A model generated the notes under the pieces. That model worked only from the letters and a program-made list of their open reading frames with translations. It made no database searches and was not told where the DNA came from. The position numbers and the translations under genes are program-made. A stretch of 64,000 bases of DNA from Psychroserpens sp. SPM9 (lineage in GTDB: Bacteria; Bacteroidota; Bacteroidia; Flavobacteriales; Flavobacteriaceae). The DNA lies in assembly GCF_025153525.1 (NCBI RefSeq), contig NZ_JANZNR010000005.1, positions 1 to 64,000 of the forward strand. The letters run 5' to 3'. Numbering within the stretch: position 1 is the first letter of the stretch; each line of letters opens with the position of its first letter. Positions 26,239 through 35,161 of the stretch are shown here, one piece after another.

Positions 26239-26781
26239 ATGGACAAAGCACTGCAAACAATGATTGATAATATGCCAGAAAAAACTGGAAAATCATTAGA
26301 TCAATGGAAAACTATCTTAAAGGCTAAAGCTTTTTCAAAACACTCAGAAGGTCTTAATTTTCTTAAAAAAGAACATGGTGTCACACATGGTTACGCCAAT
26401 ACCATTATTTTATTATCTAAAGATGAAAGTCCTTCTGAAGATGACTTGGTAAGCAATCAATACAAAGGAAAAGAGAGCTTATTCCCTATTTATGAAATGC
26501 TTATTGACACTATCAAACCCTTCGGAAATGACATCACAATCACTCCTAAAAAAACTAGTGTTAGTGTGATTAGAAAACGTCAATTTGTACTTATCAAACC
26601 AGCGACTAAAACACGGATTGATCTCGGATTCAAACTTCCTGACAAACCAACCACAGATCGGTTAGGCAACTCTGGACCTTTCGGAACCATGTGTACACAT
26701 AGAGTTCAATTAACCTCAGTTGACGATGTAGATTCAGAATTAATTGGTTGGATGAAAGAAGCCTATACTTTAGCAAAGTAA
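26239..26781 (+). CDS. DUF4287 / DUF5655 domain protein
   Basis: 180 residues, cytoplasmic. The N-terminal half matches DUF4287 (MIDNMPEKTGKSLDQW; FLKKEHGVTHGYANTI), and the C-terminal half matches DUF5655 (FGNDITITPKKTSVSVIRKR; LVIK-like PATKTRIDLGFKL). These domains often occur together in small proteins of unknown function near AraC-type and SRPBCC genes. Start ATG 26239 is 3 bp after the SRPBCC stop, indicating an operon. Function not known. Confidence 0.85.
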   Translation: MDKALQTMIDNMPEKTGKSLDQWKTILKAKAFSKHSEGLNFLKKEHGVTHGYANTIILLSKDESPSEDDLVSNQYKGKESLFPIYEMLIDTIKPFGNDITITPKKTSVSVIRKRQFVLIKPATKTRIDLGFKLPDKPTTDRLGNSGPFGTMCTHRVQLTSVDDVDSELIGWMKEAYTLAK

Positions 26782-26819
26782 TTTTATCGATTAAAATGTA
26801 AAATGCTCTCTAAAACATC

Positions 26820-28025
26820 TTAGTTATACTCATCACCATTGAAGGTTAATACGGTCTTTTTTTCAGTAATGTCTTCCTTAGATTTACAATCACCATTTTC
26901 ATCTTCATGATTTTTAGTTTCTGTAATTTTACTTTTTACTAGTATATCAAAATAGTCATTGGTCTTTTTGGTAGACATCATGAATGTGTTTTTGATTTCA
27001 GTGAATTCACCAGTACATCTCGTGTCCCATGCTCCTGAATATTCCATAGCACTGTAACTATCTAAAACCTTAACTAAAGCATCTTTCGACTTTACAAATA
27101 GAGATATGTCTTCACTACTATAAGGATTGGGTTGCGACCTGCTATAATAAAACACACGTACACCGAAAGCTTTTGAATCTTTGGCAACCTGATACGCTGC
27201 AGTATCAATAGATATCCTTTCAATGGCTACAGCATGAGACAGCCAACCATTGGTTTTAAAACTCTCAAAATATTGGTGGGTGATTTTTCCGGTCTTCGTA
27301 TTTACCAAGAGAATATAGCTGTTTAGTTTGAACATATGTTCATTTTCTTCTGCAATTTCAGGAATAACTACAATGGTCTCATTAGGGCTATTGGGTTGCG
27401 TTTTGGCAATTACAAAGTCCTGATGAATTTTAGATTTTTCTAAACCGAGTTGCTTTATTACCGAATCAATTAGAATGTCTTCCTCAGAAAGTTTCGTAAT
27501 AATTCCATCTGCTTCGATGGTGTGTAATGATGTGTTCACTTTCTTTTCGTCAATCCATAAAATATGATCCACTGTTAACTTGTTGCGCTCAATTTTAGTT
27601 TCTATTCTCGATTGTCCTTCGGCTATTTCGTCGTAAGCAACAACTTCATGATCTATAATATTGCCTTTTAAATCATAGTTTATTAAGGTTGATTCCATTT
27701 CGTTATCACCTTTTTTAACGGTTACCACAACAGAATAAAAATCTTTAGACAGTACTATTTTATAACATCTTATAGCCTTATAATTATAACCTTCTTTATA
27801 AAAATTCGCGTATACATCTTCTAATTTTAAAGTTTTTACATCAACCGTTTTATAATCTTCGGCTTCAATGAAACTATCAAAATTTGTAGTGTCGTTTAGT
27901 GGAATATCTTTTGCCCACATCGTCTCTATAAGTTGATAAAATTTTGAAGCTACATGTTCTTGAGCTATCATTTTGGTCGTAAAACTGAATGCAATAATCG
28001 TTATTAGCAGATGGTAAGATTTCAT
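26820..28025 (-). CDS. Hypothetical secreted protein
   Basis: 401 residues with a signal peptide (MKSYHLLITIIAFSF..MIAQE). The mature part is soluble with alternating beta/helical segments, several Lys/Glu-rich stretches, and a C-terminal Cys-containing segment (WDTRCTGEF, NGDCKSKED). No family was recognised. It is transcribed alone on the minus strand, convergent with the DUF4287 gene (38 bp gap). Confidence 0.75.
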   Translation of the reverse strand: MKSYHLLITIIAFSFTTKMIAQEHVASKFYQLIETMWAKDIPLNDTTNFDSFIEAEDYKTVDVKTLKLEDVYANFYKEGYNYKAIRCYKIVLSKDFYSVVVTVKKGDNEMESTLINYDLKGNIIDHEVVAYDEIAEGQSRIETKIERNKLTVDHILWIDEKKVNTSLHTIEADGIITKLSEEDILIDSVIKQLGLEKSKIHQDFVIAKTQPNSPNETIVVIPEIAEENEHMFKLNSYILLVNTKTGKITHQYFESFKTNGWLSHAVAIERISIDTAAYQVAKDSKAFGVRVFYYSRSQPNPYSSEDISLFVKSKDALVKVLDSYSAMEYSGAWDTRCTGEFTEIKNTFMMSTKKTNDYFDILVKSKITETKNHEDENGDCKSKEDITEKKTVLTFNGDEYN

Positions 28026-28157
28026 TGTTGAAATGTTTAAAAACCGTTAGTGTTGAAAATTAATATTTATTAATTCCATTCTGAAAATGAACATATTATC
28101 GTTTTTATGTCTTTATAAAAAGTTTTAAACTCTAAAGTAAAGGTATCATTTTCATTA

Positions 28158-28232
28158 TTATATTAAATCAATGACCTTTTCTAATAAATAATGAAGTCCA
28201 CCTACTCCAATGGCAATAATCAATAGAAACAT
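28158..28232 (-). other. Tiny hydrophobic frame, possible membrane peptide or gene remnant
   Basis: In the 262-bp gap 28026-28287 a frame of 24 residues (ATG 28232; MFLLIIAIGVGGLHYLLEKV then four residues) reads as one transmembrane helix with a charged end. In-frame coding-like codons extend upstream to a stop just before. It is too short to claim as a gene and has no visible ribosome-binding site or promoter. The rest of the gap shows nothing. Confidence 0.2.
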
Positions 28233-28287
28233 AAAACGAACATAAGGAATTGCATTTTATTAGTTAGCAAAATACTTGACGGTTTAT

Positions 28288-28674
28288 TTATGCAGCAGCT
28301 CTTATAACTGTTTTCTCTAGTTCTTCAAAGGCTTTTTGTTGTGACCCAACTAATAGTGCTTGCTTAATTTTACCAGCAACAATCTCAATAACATTTCGAT
28401 ATGCTTTTTCGCTTTTACCAAAGTAAGCATGCAGCATTTTATTAGGAATTATATGATTAATTTTTACCGTATTTTCATTCATAAAAAAGACTTTTATGGC
28501 ATGCATCCCACTCTTTTTAAGAACAATACATTGCGCCATTTGCCCATTAGCATCTGTTCGTACTTCCCAGGAGTCATACGTTTTAGAGCATTCAAAATTT
28601 GATTCTTGCTTTAAAAGATTGTATAATTTATCTAGTGAGTTATAGTCGCTTTTAATTTCTATTAAATTTTCCAT
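28288..28674 (-). CDS. Hypothetical small cytoplasmic protein
   Basis: 128 residues without signal peptide or membrane segment. It is alpha/beta in character: MENLIEIKSDYNSLDKLYNLLK helix, a beta-rich middle (WEVRTDANGQ, AIKVFFMNENTVKINHI) and a C-terminal helix (AYRNVIEIVAGKIKQALL). Not recognised. It lies 75 bp downstream of the small membrane-protein gene at 28983 on the same strand, so the two may be co-transcribed. Confidence 0.7.
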   Translation of the reverse strand: MENLIEIKSDYNSLDKLYNLLKQESNFECSKTYDSWEVRTDANGQMAQCIVLKKSGMHAIKVFFMNENTVKINHIIPNKMLHAYFGKSEKAYRNVIEIVAGKIKQALLVGSQQKAFEELEKTVIRAAA

Positions 28675-28749
28675 GGTTATAAGTTTTTAATTACTAGTTC
28701 ATTTTTAGGTAGGAATACTTAGGATGCAACTAAGTGTAAAGGTTGATTC

Positions 28750-28983
28750 TTATTCGTCTACTGAATAGTCCCCATCTGCTTCATCGCTTCCAAAAAAGAA
28801 GAATAGTGCAGCACCAATAACAATTAATAGAATTCTAATAATCCATCCAGTGGTATTGCCCCAAGCATCTACCCAAGCAAGTAATCTAATATTATAATTA
28901 AAAACTGAAAGTAGAATTGATATAATACCCATAGCTGCAAGTAGTAAGCCGCCTTTTCCTAATTTTGATGTGATGTGTTCCAT
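28750..28983 (-). CDS. Small two-helix membrane protein
   Basis: 77 residues with two hydrophobic helices (about 11-28, GGLLLAAMGIISILLSVF; about 47-64, IIRILLIVIGAALFFFFG), an amphipathic linker with three Trp and an acidic C-terminal tail (GSDEADGDYSVDE). No family is recognised; similar small inner-membrane proteins are common in Bacteroidota. ATG 28983 is the first start. A 10-bp inverted repeat lies upstream. Confidence 0.7.
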   Translation of the reverse strand: MEHITSKLGKGGLLLAAMGIISILLSVFNYNIRLLAWVDAWGNTTGWIIRILLIVIGAALFFFFGSDEADGDYSVDE

Positions 28984-29014
28984 AATAATTTTAAGTTTTT
29001 TTGATTATACAAAT

Positions 29015-29054
29015 CTGGTTGTTGCATTTACGGTATTATACATACAACAACCAG
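29015..29054 (-). terminator. Possible terminator or inverted repeat after the BspA-like gene
   Basis: CTGGTTGTTG (29015-29024) and CAACAACCAG (29045-29054) form a perfect 10-bp inverted repeat with a 20-nt loop, 24 bp downstream of the BspA-like gene end at 29078. There is no long T-run, so it may instead be a processing or regulatory structure for the gene starting at 28983. Confidence 0.35.
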
Positions 29055-29077
29055 TGAATTTTAAGTAAAATGAGGCT

Positions 29078-31171
29078 TTATTTTATAAACTTTTGTGTCA
29101 CAGTACCTTTATCAAATTTGAGTTTTAGAATATAAATACCATTTGCAAAAGTGCTTGTAGTTATTTCGGTAGTTCTACCTGTAGCTATTTGCTGCCCAGA
29201 AATACTATAAATAGTATAGTTATCTAGTCTAACATTATTCGATGCTAAAATTTTAACGGTATCAGTAGTTGTAATGATTTTTATGTTGTTATCTAGTTCA
29301 AAATCAGAGACACTTAGAGCATCTTCAGTAACCGGATTAAAGCCTGTCCATAAAGCACCTGAATCTGTAACATAAGCACCCATTGTTCCTGGTGGAATAT
29401 GTAAATGGATGTTGCTGCGGTTAAACGCAAATGTATCATTAGTACCAGTAGTAATTGTTGGTGGTGTTACAGCAAATGACGTGACACTAGCTAATGGATT
29501 ATTACCAAATGCTAATAAACCAATAAAAGTAACATTGCTTGGAATAGTAACATCCGTTAAATTATTGTCTACAAAAGCACCAATACCTATATCAGCAACA
29601 TTAGCACCTAATGATAGGTTTGTAATAGGATTGGTAGCAAAAGCTGTAGTGCCAATAATGGTAACACTATCTGGTATTGTTACACTCGTTAAATTGTTAG
29701 TATTAAATGCTGAAATCCCAATGTTTGTAACACTATTAGGAATTATAACACTAGTTAAGCCTATATTTTCAAATGCTGAATTATCGATTTTAACAACATC
29801 AAATACATTAGAACCTGCTGTAACAGATGCTGGTATAACCACATTAGTACCATTTGCTGGGTCGTAATTTGAAACTTCAATAGTAGTTGGGGACGTAGCT
29901 TCAAAAACCATTTTAAAGCCTGTCCATAGTGCTCCGGGATCTGTAACATATTCGTCCGTTGCATTATTAATTATCACTAGATCGATATTACTTCGGTCTC
30001 CATTTTGAGCAAACGTATCGGTACTATTGTTTGTAGTTATAGTGGGTGGAATTGCAGCCAACGATACAACACTATTTAGAGGATTTGAAATAAAAGCTAA
30101 AGGACCTATACTGGTAACACTCTCTGGTAATATAACATCTGTAAGTTGATTTGTGTGAAAAGCGGAAATCTCTATAGTAGTAATACTATTAGGAATAGTT
30201 ACATCCGTTAAATTTTTACTTTGAAAAGCTCCACCGCCAATACTAGTAACATTATAACTTGAAACACTATAAGAAACAGAAGCCGGTATATCAACCACAG
30301 TACCTCCAGCCATATCATAATCTATCGCCTCAACGGTTTCTGGTGATACAGAAGTTACTTCATAAGTTATATAATCTACAATAAAGGTATCTCCAATTGA
30401 TGCACTAGCTTCCGTTACTGTATTAAAACCTGTCCAATTTGCTGTTGGGCTTGGGTTGGTTACATAATCATTTAAAGTGCCAAAAGGTATAAATAAATCA
30501 ATATTAGAGCGGTTAATCCCAAAGGTGTCAGCTGTAGGAACCGTAGTTATATCTGGAGGAATGATAGCCAAAGATGTAACACTAACTAGTGGACTATTTT
30601 CAAATGCAATTGAGCCAATGCTCGTTACACTGCTTGGAATTGTTATACTGGTCAGCAAGGTATTTCTAAAAGCACCTAGACCTATGGTAATAAGACCATT
30701 TCCAAAATTAACATTACTAATATCGGTAAAATCAAATGCTTGTTGACCAATACTTGTTACACTATCTGGAATAATAATACTTGTTAAGCCAGTATTAAAA
30801 AAAGCACTATTTTGTATATCAATAACACCATTTTGAATAGTTGCACTTACCATATTATTGTTGCTATCGAAGGCACCATTTTTTATAGTTTCAACACTTC
30901 CAGAGATAGTTACATCAGTCAATTGCTTAAGTCTGAAAGCATCTACTCCAATACTGGTTACGCTAAATACATCAGTATTATTTTGAACCGTATTTGGTAT
31001 AGTTACAATTGTACCACCTGCTGTATTATAATCAATGGCTTCAACCTCATCTGGTGACAAAGATGTAATCTCATAGGTGATAAAATTATCTACAAAAGTA
31101 TCTCCAACGGATTGGGAATACCCAATTACAGCTGTAAATAAAGTCATTAAAATAAGTAGTTGTTTTTTCAT
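29078..31171 (-). CDS. BspA-like leucine-rich-repeat T9SS cargo protein
   Basis: 697 residues: signal peptide (MKKQLLILMTLFTAVIGYSQ), three large modules, then a type A T9SS sorting domain (DNYTIYSISGQQIATG, FANGIYILKLKF, VTQKFIK). Each module has LRR_5/BspA repeats of the NSVTSIGISAFNTNNLTSV type, followed by a conserved cap (PPTITT..DTFAFNRSNIHLHIPPGT..Y, LWTGFNPVTE). Modules 1 and 2 begin with a nearly identical SIGDTFIVDYITYEVTS segment. BspA-type proteins mediate binding to hosts or other cells in relatives; here only surface location is inferred. It is 45 bp after a lipoprotein gene, and the LytTR/kinase pair lies upstream. Confidence 0.9.
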   Translation of the reverse strand: MKKQLLILMTLFTAVIGYSQSVGDTFVDNFITYEITSLSPDEVEAIDYNTAGGTIVTIPNTVQNNTDVFSVTSIGVDAFRLKQLTDVTISGSVETIKNGAFDSNNNMVSATIQNGVIDIQNSAFFNTGLTSIIIPDSVTSIGQQAFDFTDISNVNFGNGLITIGLGAFRNTLLTSITIPSSVTSIGSIAFENSPLVSVTSLAIIPPDITTVPTADTFGINRSNIDLFIPFGTLNDYVTNPSPTANWTGFNTVTEASASIGDTFIVDYITYEVTSVSPETVEAIDYDMAGGTVVDIPASVSYSVSSYNVTSIGGGAFQSKNLTDVTIPNSITTIEISAFHTNQLTDVILPESVTSIGPLAFISNPLNSVVSLAAIPPTITTNNSTDTFAQNGDRSNIDLVIINNATDEYVTDPGALWTGFKMVFEATSPTTIEVSNYDPANGTNVVIPASVTAGSNVFDVVKIDNSAFENIGLTSVIIPNSVTNIGISAFNTNNLTSVTIPDSVTIIGTTAFATNPITNLSLGANVADIGIGAFVDNNLTDVTIPSNVTFIGLLAFGNNPLASVTSFAVTPPTITTGTNDTFAFNRSNIHLHIPPGTMGAYVTDSGALWTGFNPVTEDALSVSDFELDNNIKIITTTDTVKILASNNVRLDNYTIYSISGQQIATGRTTEITTSTFANGIYILKLKFDKGTVTQKFIK

Positions 31172-31216
31172 TTTGTTTTGGTTTTAAGGTTAAAGTAAAT
31201 TTATTTTTAAGCCGCT

Positions 31217-31804
31217 CTAATAATCCATTTTAATAAGATCACCCTCTAGTGTATAGTAAAAACGAAACGTGGTACCTCCATTTTCTGAATTGAGGCTAAT
31301 CGTATACTCCGTTTTACTTAGATCGCCATTGTCTGGAAAAATTAAGCCTGCTATGCTCAAGGTTGGATTATCAAGGTTTTTTTCATCCTTAAGTTTTTGA
31401 ACCGATTGTTCTACTAAACCACCCAATTTGGATAAGCTTATAGTTTCACCTAACTGAAACATATAGTCTGCAGCTTTTGTGCCTTCAGGAACTTCAATTG
31501 TGATGTCTGAATTTTGCTGCCAGATATCTTGGGTCAGATTCCATTGTCCCATTTTTAAAGATTCTGGATCTTCAGTAACGGTAACACCAATAATATTACC
31601 TATTGATTTATTGTAAGTAATAGTAAGGTCTGTATAGTAAGCATCCTTACCAAACTTGCTCACGAGCTCGTTTTCTATTTCTGTAAAGCCTTCTGAAGTT
31701 GCTGGTTGGTTATTGGTTGAGCTGCTACATGATATTAATTGTATAAAGACTAATAGTGTAAATAAGTAGCCTATTGAGCTTAATTTTGTGGTCTTGTTTT
31801 TCAT
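31217..31804 (-). CDS. Hypothetical lipoprotein
   Basis: 195 residues from ATG 31804 (MKNKTTKLSSIGYLFTLLVF signal), lipobox LISC with Cys26. A longer in-frame start at 31846 would add 14 residues before the signal. The mature domain (EIENELVSKFGKDAYYTDL; TVTEDPESLKMGQW; GGTTFRFYYTLEGDL) is not recognised. It lies upstream of the BspA-like gene by 45 bp and is likely transcribed with it. Inverted repeats and A/T-rich sequence fill 31847-32039, after the response-regulator gene. Confidence 0.75.
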   Translation of the reverse strand: MKNKTTKLSSIGYLFTLLVFIQLISCSSSTNNQPATSEGFTEIENELVSKFGKDAYYTDLTITYNKSIGNIIGVTVTEDPESLKMGQWNLTQDIWQQNSDITIEVPEGTKAADYMFQLGETISLSKLGGLVEQSVQKLKDEKNLDNPTLSIAGLIFPDNGDLSKTEYTISLNSENGGTTFRFYYTLEGDLIKMDY

Positions 31805-32039
31805 AATAATAGTTGGTAATGAGTAAAGCGAAACGTCATTATTCACCCAATTGATTTTACTCGTTTTGTTTAAATATATAATGCCATCAAAGGCTTCATA
31901 ACTATTTGTTATTAAGTAAATGTATAGGACAACAATGAAGAATGAAATAGGGAATCTATTTCCTTTAGGTGTAAATAAATAAGCGTGGTACTTTAAGAAA
32001 TATCTGTAAAAACAGCAGTTTAACCTGATATTTCGACAC

Positions 32040-32777
32040 TTAATCTGTGTTTTTGCTTAAAAAAGCCGTTACAAATTGTTCCTTTTTTCGCGAAGAGACA
32101 GGTATTTTTTTTCCATTTTTTAAATGAATTACGCCAGACTTGTCGTATTTATCTATATACTTTAAGTTAACCATAAAAGATTGATGTGGTCTTGTAAAAT
32201 TAGCATCTGTAAGTCGTTCTTCAAATTCTTTTAATGTTTTTGAGACCAAATGCTTTTTACCATCATTGCAATAAAAAGTAGTATAGCCTTTATCTGATTC
32301 ACAGAACATCAACTCATTTAAATCTACAACCTGAAAACTATCCTGAAGCGAAAGTATCAGCTTGTCATCCTGATTTTGCCATACCTTTTTAGCTACATTT
32401 ATCTTTTGCTTTTGTTCAGAGACCGAGAATTGTTTTACCTTATGTAATGCAATTTTTAACTCTTCAACATCAACAGGTTTTAATAGGTAATCCACAGCTC
32501 CCATTTTCAGGGCTTTTAGAGCAAATTCTTCGTAAGCAGTTATAAAAATCACTTTGAATTTAAGGTGTTCTGTTTGTTCTAAAAATTCAAAGGCGTTACC
32601 ATCAGTTAAATTAATATCCAAAAAAATAAGCTCTGGCTTGCAAGCATTGGCTACAACAACGGCTTCTTTTACAGATTCACATTCGCCTACAACTTTTACG
32701 TCGGTTTCAATAAGTTCTAAAAGGTTAAGCAACCCTTTTCTTATATAAGCTTTATCTTCTATTATAATTGATTGCAT
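32040..32777 (-). CDS. LytTR-family response regulator
   Basis: 245 residues: receiver domain about 1-115 with phospho-acceptor Asp54 (LIFLDINLTDG) and the conserved Lys region (DYLLKPVDVEEL), then a LytTR DNA-binding domain about 140-240 (LMFCESDKGYTTFYCNDGKK; RPHQSFMVNLKYI; PVSSRKKEQF). It pairs with the adjacent kinase; its ATG overlaps the kinase stop by one base (TAATG), implying coupled translation. LytTR proteins typically control cell-surface and secreted functions; the downstream lipoprotein/BspA-like operon is a candidate target by position only. Confidence 0.95.
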   Translation of the reverse strand: MQSIIIEDKAYIRKGLLNLLELIETDVKVVGECESVKEAVVVANACKPELIFLDINLTDGNAFEFLEQTEHLKFKVIFITAYEEFALKALKMGAVDYLLKPVDVEELKIALHKVKQFSVSEQKQKINVAKKVWQNQDDKLILSLQDSFQVVDLNELMFCESDKGYTTFYCNDGKKHLVSKTLKEFEERLTDANFTRPHQSFMVNLKYIDKYDKSGVIHLKNGKKIPVSSRKKEQFVTAFLSKNTD

Positions 32778-34960
32778 TAGGCTACGTCTTTTTTATAAGG
32801 AATTACTAAAGTAACTATAGTGCCTTGTTCACTATGCTTTTTTCTATCTTCAATACGTACAGAACCTTCTATGTTAAAATCTTTTGACAGCATCTTTAAT
32901 CGCTCTGAAGTTATTGTCGTTGCCAAGGACTTTTTATCTTTTCGGTTATGTCCATTTTGTGAATCTATACCTATACCATTATCCTTAATGGTACAAATCA
33001 ATTCATCGTTCAAATATTCTATTTGAACATCTATTTTCCTGTTCTCTTTTCGATCTTCAAAAGCATGCTCAATAGCATTTTCAATAAAGGGTTGAATAAG
33101 CATTGGTGGTATTTTAAACATTTCTTCATCAATATTCTTATCTACCAAAATTGTATAATCGTAAGATTGACTATCTTCAAGATTTTGAAGCTCTAAGTAA
33201 TTGTTTACAGCTTCTAGTTCTTGATTCAGAGGCACCAACTTATCTCTTGAATTTTCTAATGTAATTCGCAATAATTTTGAAAATTTAGACAAATAAAATA
33301 CCGATTTTTTGTCTTCCTTATTCAGTATCATTCCTTGTAAGACAGATAGTGAATTAAAAATGAAATGTGGTGTCATCTGTGAACGTAACAGTTTCTGCTC
33401 TATGGCTATATTTTGGGTTTTTGCTTTTTGATGTCTCAACTTTAATGAGAAAATAATTCCGCCTAATATAATAGCACTAACTAAAAATGCTATAACACCC
33501 AAAAACAGGTTGCGTTTAGATTTTTCTAAATCTTGAGAGGTGGTTAATACTGTTTTTGTCAACTTTAATTCTCTAATGTTTGCTGAATCTAGAGCTTGTT
33601 TGTATTTATATTCATATTCTAATTGCGTAATTTTTTCAATATTATCTTCATTGAAAATACTATCGTTTAGTGTTTTGTAGAGTTCATGGCTTTCAAGAGC
33701 TTTTTTATAATCGCCATTGTTTTTATAAATTTTTGAAAGCAATATTTGGGCATTTTTTTGGTGTCTTAAAAAGTCATATTTATTTGATAGCTCTTCTAAT
33801 TTTTTTGCATTAACTAGTGCTAGATTATAGTTTTTCAAACCACAATAAGCATCTGCTAAACCATGATAAGAGTCCGATAAATCGAATGGCTGATTATTTT
33901 TTAGAGTTAACGCTTCAGCTTCTTTAAAATAATCTACAGCTTTTTCATATTGTTTCATTTCAAAATACGCAAAACCCAAACCATTAAGAGCATTTGCTAA
34001 ATTTAAATCATCTTCTATTTCCCTACTAAGTGCAATAGACTCTTTAAAGTATGTAATAGCAGTTTTGTAATCTTTGTCATCATAATAAATCCCAGCAATA
34101 TTATTTTTAAGGGCCGTAATGTTTCTGGTATTATAATGAGCGGTTTTTATAGCAAGGGCTTTGTTGTAAAAGGTTAATGACTTATCATTTAAATTTTGCA
34201 TTCTGTACAGATTTCCTGTATTGATATATGATTGAAATATACCAATAGAATCATTAGCTCTTTTGGCTACTTTTAAAGATTCTCCATGATATTTTAAAGC
34301 CAAAGGATAATTGCCTTGCATGTAATATACATTGCCTATTGAATTTAAATTATTGAGAATTCCTTGCGAATCGTTAGTTTCTCTGTTAATTTTTAACGCT
34401 TTTTCAAAATTCTCCAATGCTTTTTTATACTCTCCAGTGTCTGCATAAATATTACCAATATTGTACAAAAGCCCTTCATTGTTCTTTATACCAAGCTTTT
34501 CTTTAAGTTTTAGCGCTTCTTCATAATATTTTAGAGCTTGTTGGGTATCGCCTTTGTAATGATATAAAACTCCAAAAGCATTTTTACATTTTGCAACTCC
34601 GTCTAAATCGTCGATAGAGTTATAAAATTGTAGTGCCTTTTCAAAATTCTCTATAGCTTTTTCAAAATTAGCCTGTTCCATATAAATAGCACCTTTAATA
34701 TTATAGCTACGTGCTTTTAACTCAACAGACTGTAGCTCATCAGCTAGTTTAAAAGCTTCATTTACATAAGCCATAGCTTGAGGTGGATTATTTCTATAAT
34801 GTTCAAATGCTAGTTCATTTAGAATTTGAACTCGGACAGTATCTTTTTTTTGATGAATTTTTAATTCATTCTCTAAGCTATCAATCACTCTATTTTGAGA
34901 ATATATAGTTATTGGCAGCAATGAAAAGCAGATTAGAATGATATAGAATTTCCTTTTCAT
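32777..34960 (-). CDS. TPR-containing LytS-type sensor histidine kinase
   Basis: 727 residues: signal segment (MKRKFYIILICFSLLPITIY), a long periplasmic array of tetratricopeptide repeats (about 40-450, recurring A-x-KYYEEALKLKEKLG and NIGNIYADTGEYKKALENF), one membrane helix (about 485-505), then a His_kinase domain with MTPHFIFNSL (His about 532) and a HATPase domain (PPMLIQPFIENAIEHAF; IKDNGIGID). It is the partner of the LytTR regulator. TPR sensor domains suggest sensing of a peptide or protein in the periplasm. A -7 element on the minus strand lies at 35056-35049. Confidence 0.95.
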   Translation of the reverse strand: MKRKFYIILICFSLLPITIYSQNRVIDSLENELKIHQKKDTVRVQILNELAFEHYRNNPPQAMAYVNEAFKLADELQSVELKARSYNIKGAIYMEQANFEKAIENFEKALQFYNSIDDLDGVAKCKNAFGVLYHYKGDTQQALKYYEEALKLKEKLGIKNNEGLLYNIGNIYADTGEYKKALENFEKALKINRETNDSQGILNNLNSIGNVYYMQGNYPLALKYHGESLKVAKRANDSIGIFQSYINTGNLYRMQNLNDKSLTFYNKALAIKTAHYNTRNITALKNNIAGIYYDDKDYKTAITYFKESIALSREIEDDLNLANALNGLGFAYFEMKQYEKAVDYFKEAEALTLKNNQPFDLSDSYHGLADAYCGLKNYNLALVNAKKLEELSNKYDFLRHQKNAQILLSKIYKNNGDYKKALESHELYKTLNDSIFNEDNIEKITQLEYEYKYKQALDSANIRELKLTKTVLTTSQDLEKSKRNLFLGVIAFLVSAIILGGIIFSLKLRHQKAKTQNIAIEQKLLRSQMTPHFIFNSLSVLQGMILNKEDKKSVFYLSKFSKLLRITLENSRDKLVPLNQELEAVNNYLELQNLEDSQSYDYTILVDKNIDEEMFKIPPMLIQPFIENAIEHAFEDRKENRKIDVQIEYLNDELICTIKDNGIGIDSQNGHNRKDKKSLATTITSERLKMLSKDFNIEGSVRIEDRKKHSEQGTIVTLVIPYKKDVA

Positions 34961-35048
34961 AAAGGTGGTAACAGTGGTTTTATGCTAATTGATCATTTAA
35001 TAATACGCATAAATAATCAAATTAATAATATTACATAAAACTTAACTG

Positions 35049-35056
35049 CAAAAATA
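35049..35056 (-). promoter_or_regulatory. Possible -7 element for the kinase operon
   Basis: TATTTTTG on the minus strand fits TAnnTTTG, 89 bp upstream of the kinase ATG. No -33 TTTG at the right distance. Confidence 0.3.
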
Positions 35057-35161
35057 AATATTCGATATGCTTAAAGCTATATTCGTGAAGTATCAACCCA
35101 TATTTGTTTATAAGAATTCTAGATGATTAATTCTTTTATAAAATTGAAATGAAAATCTAAG

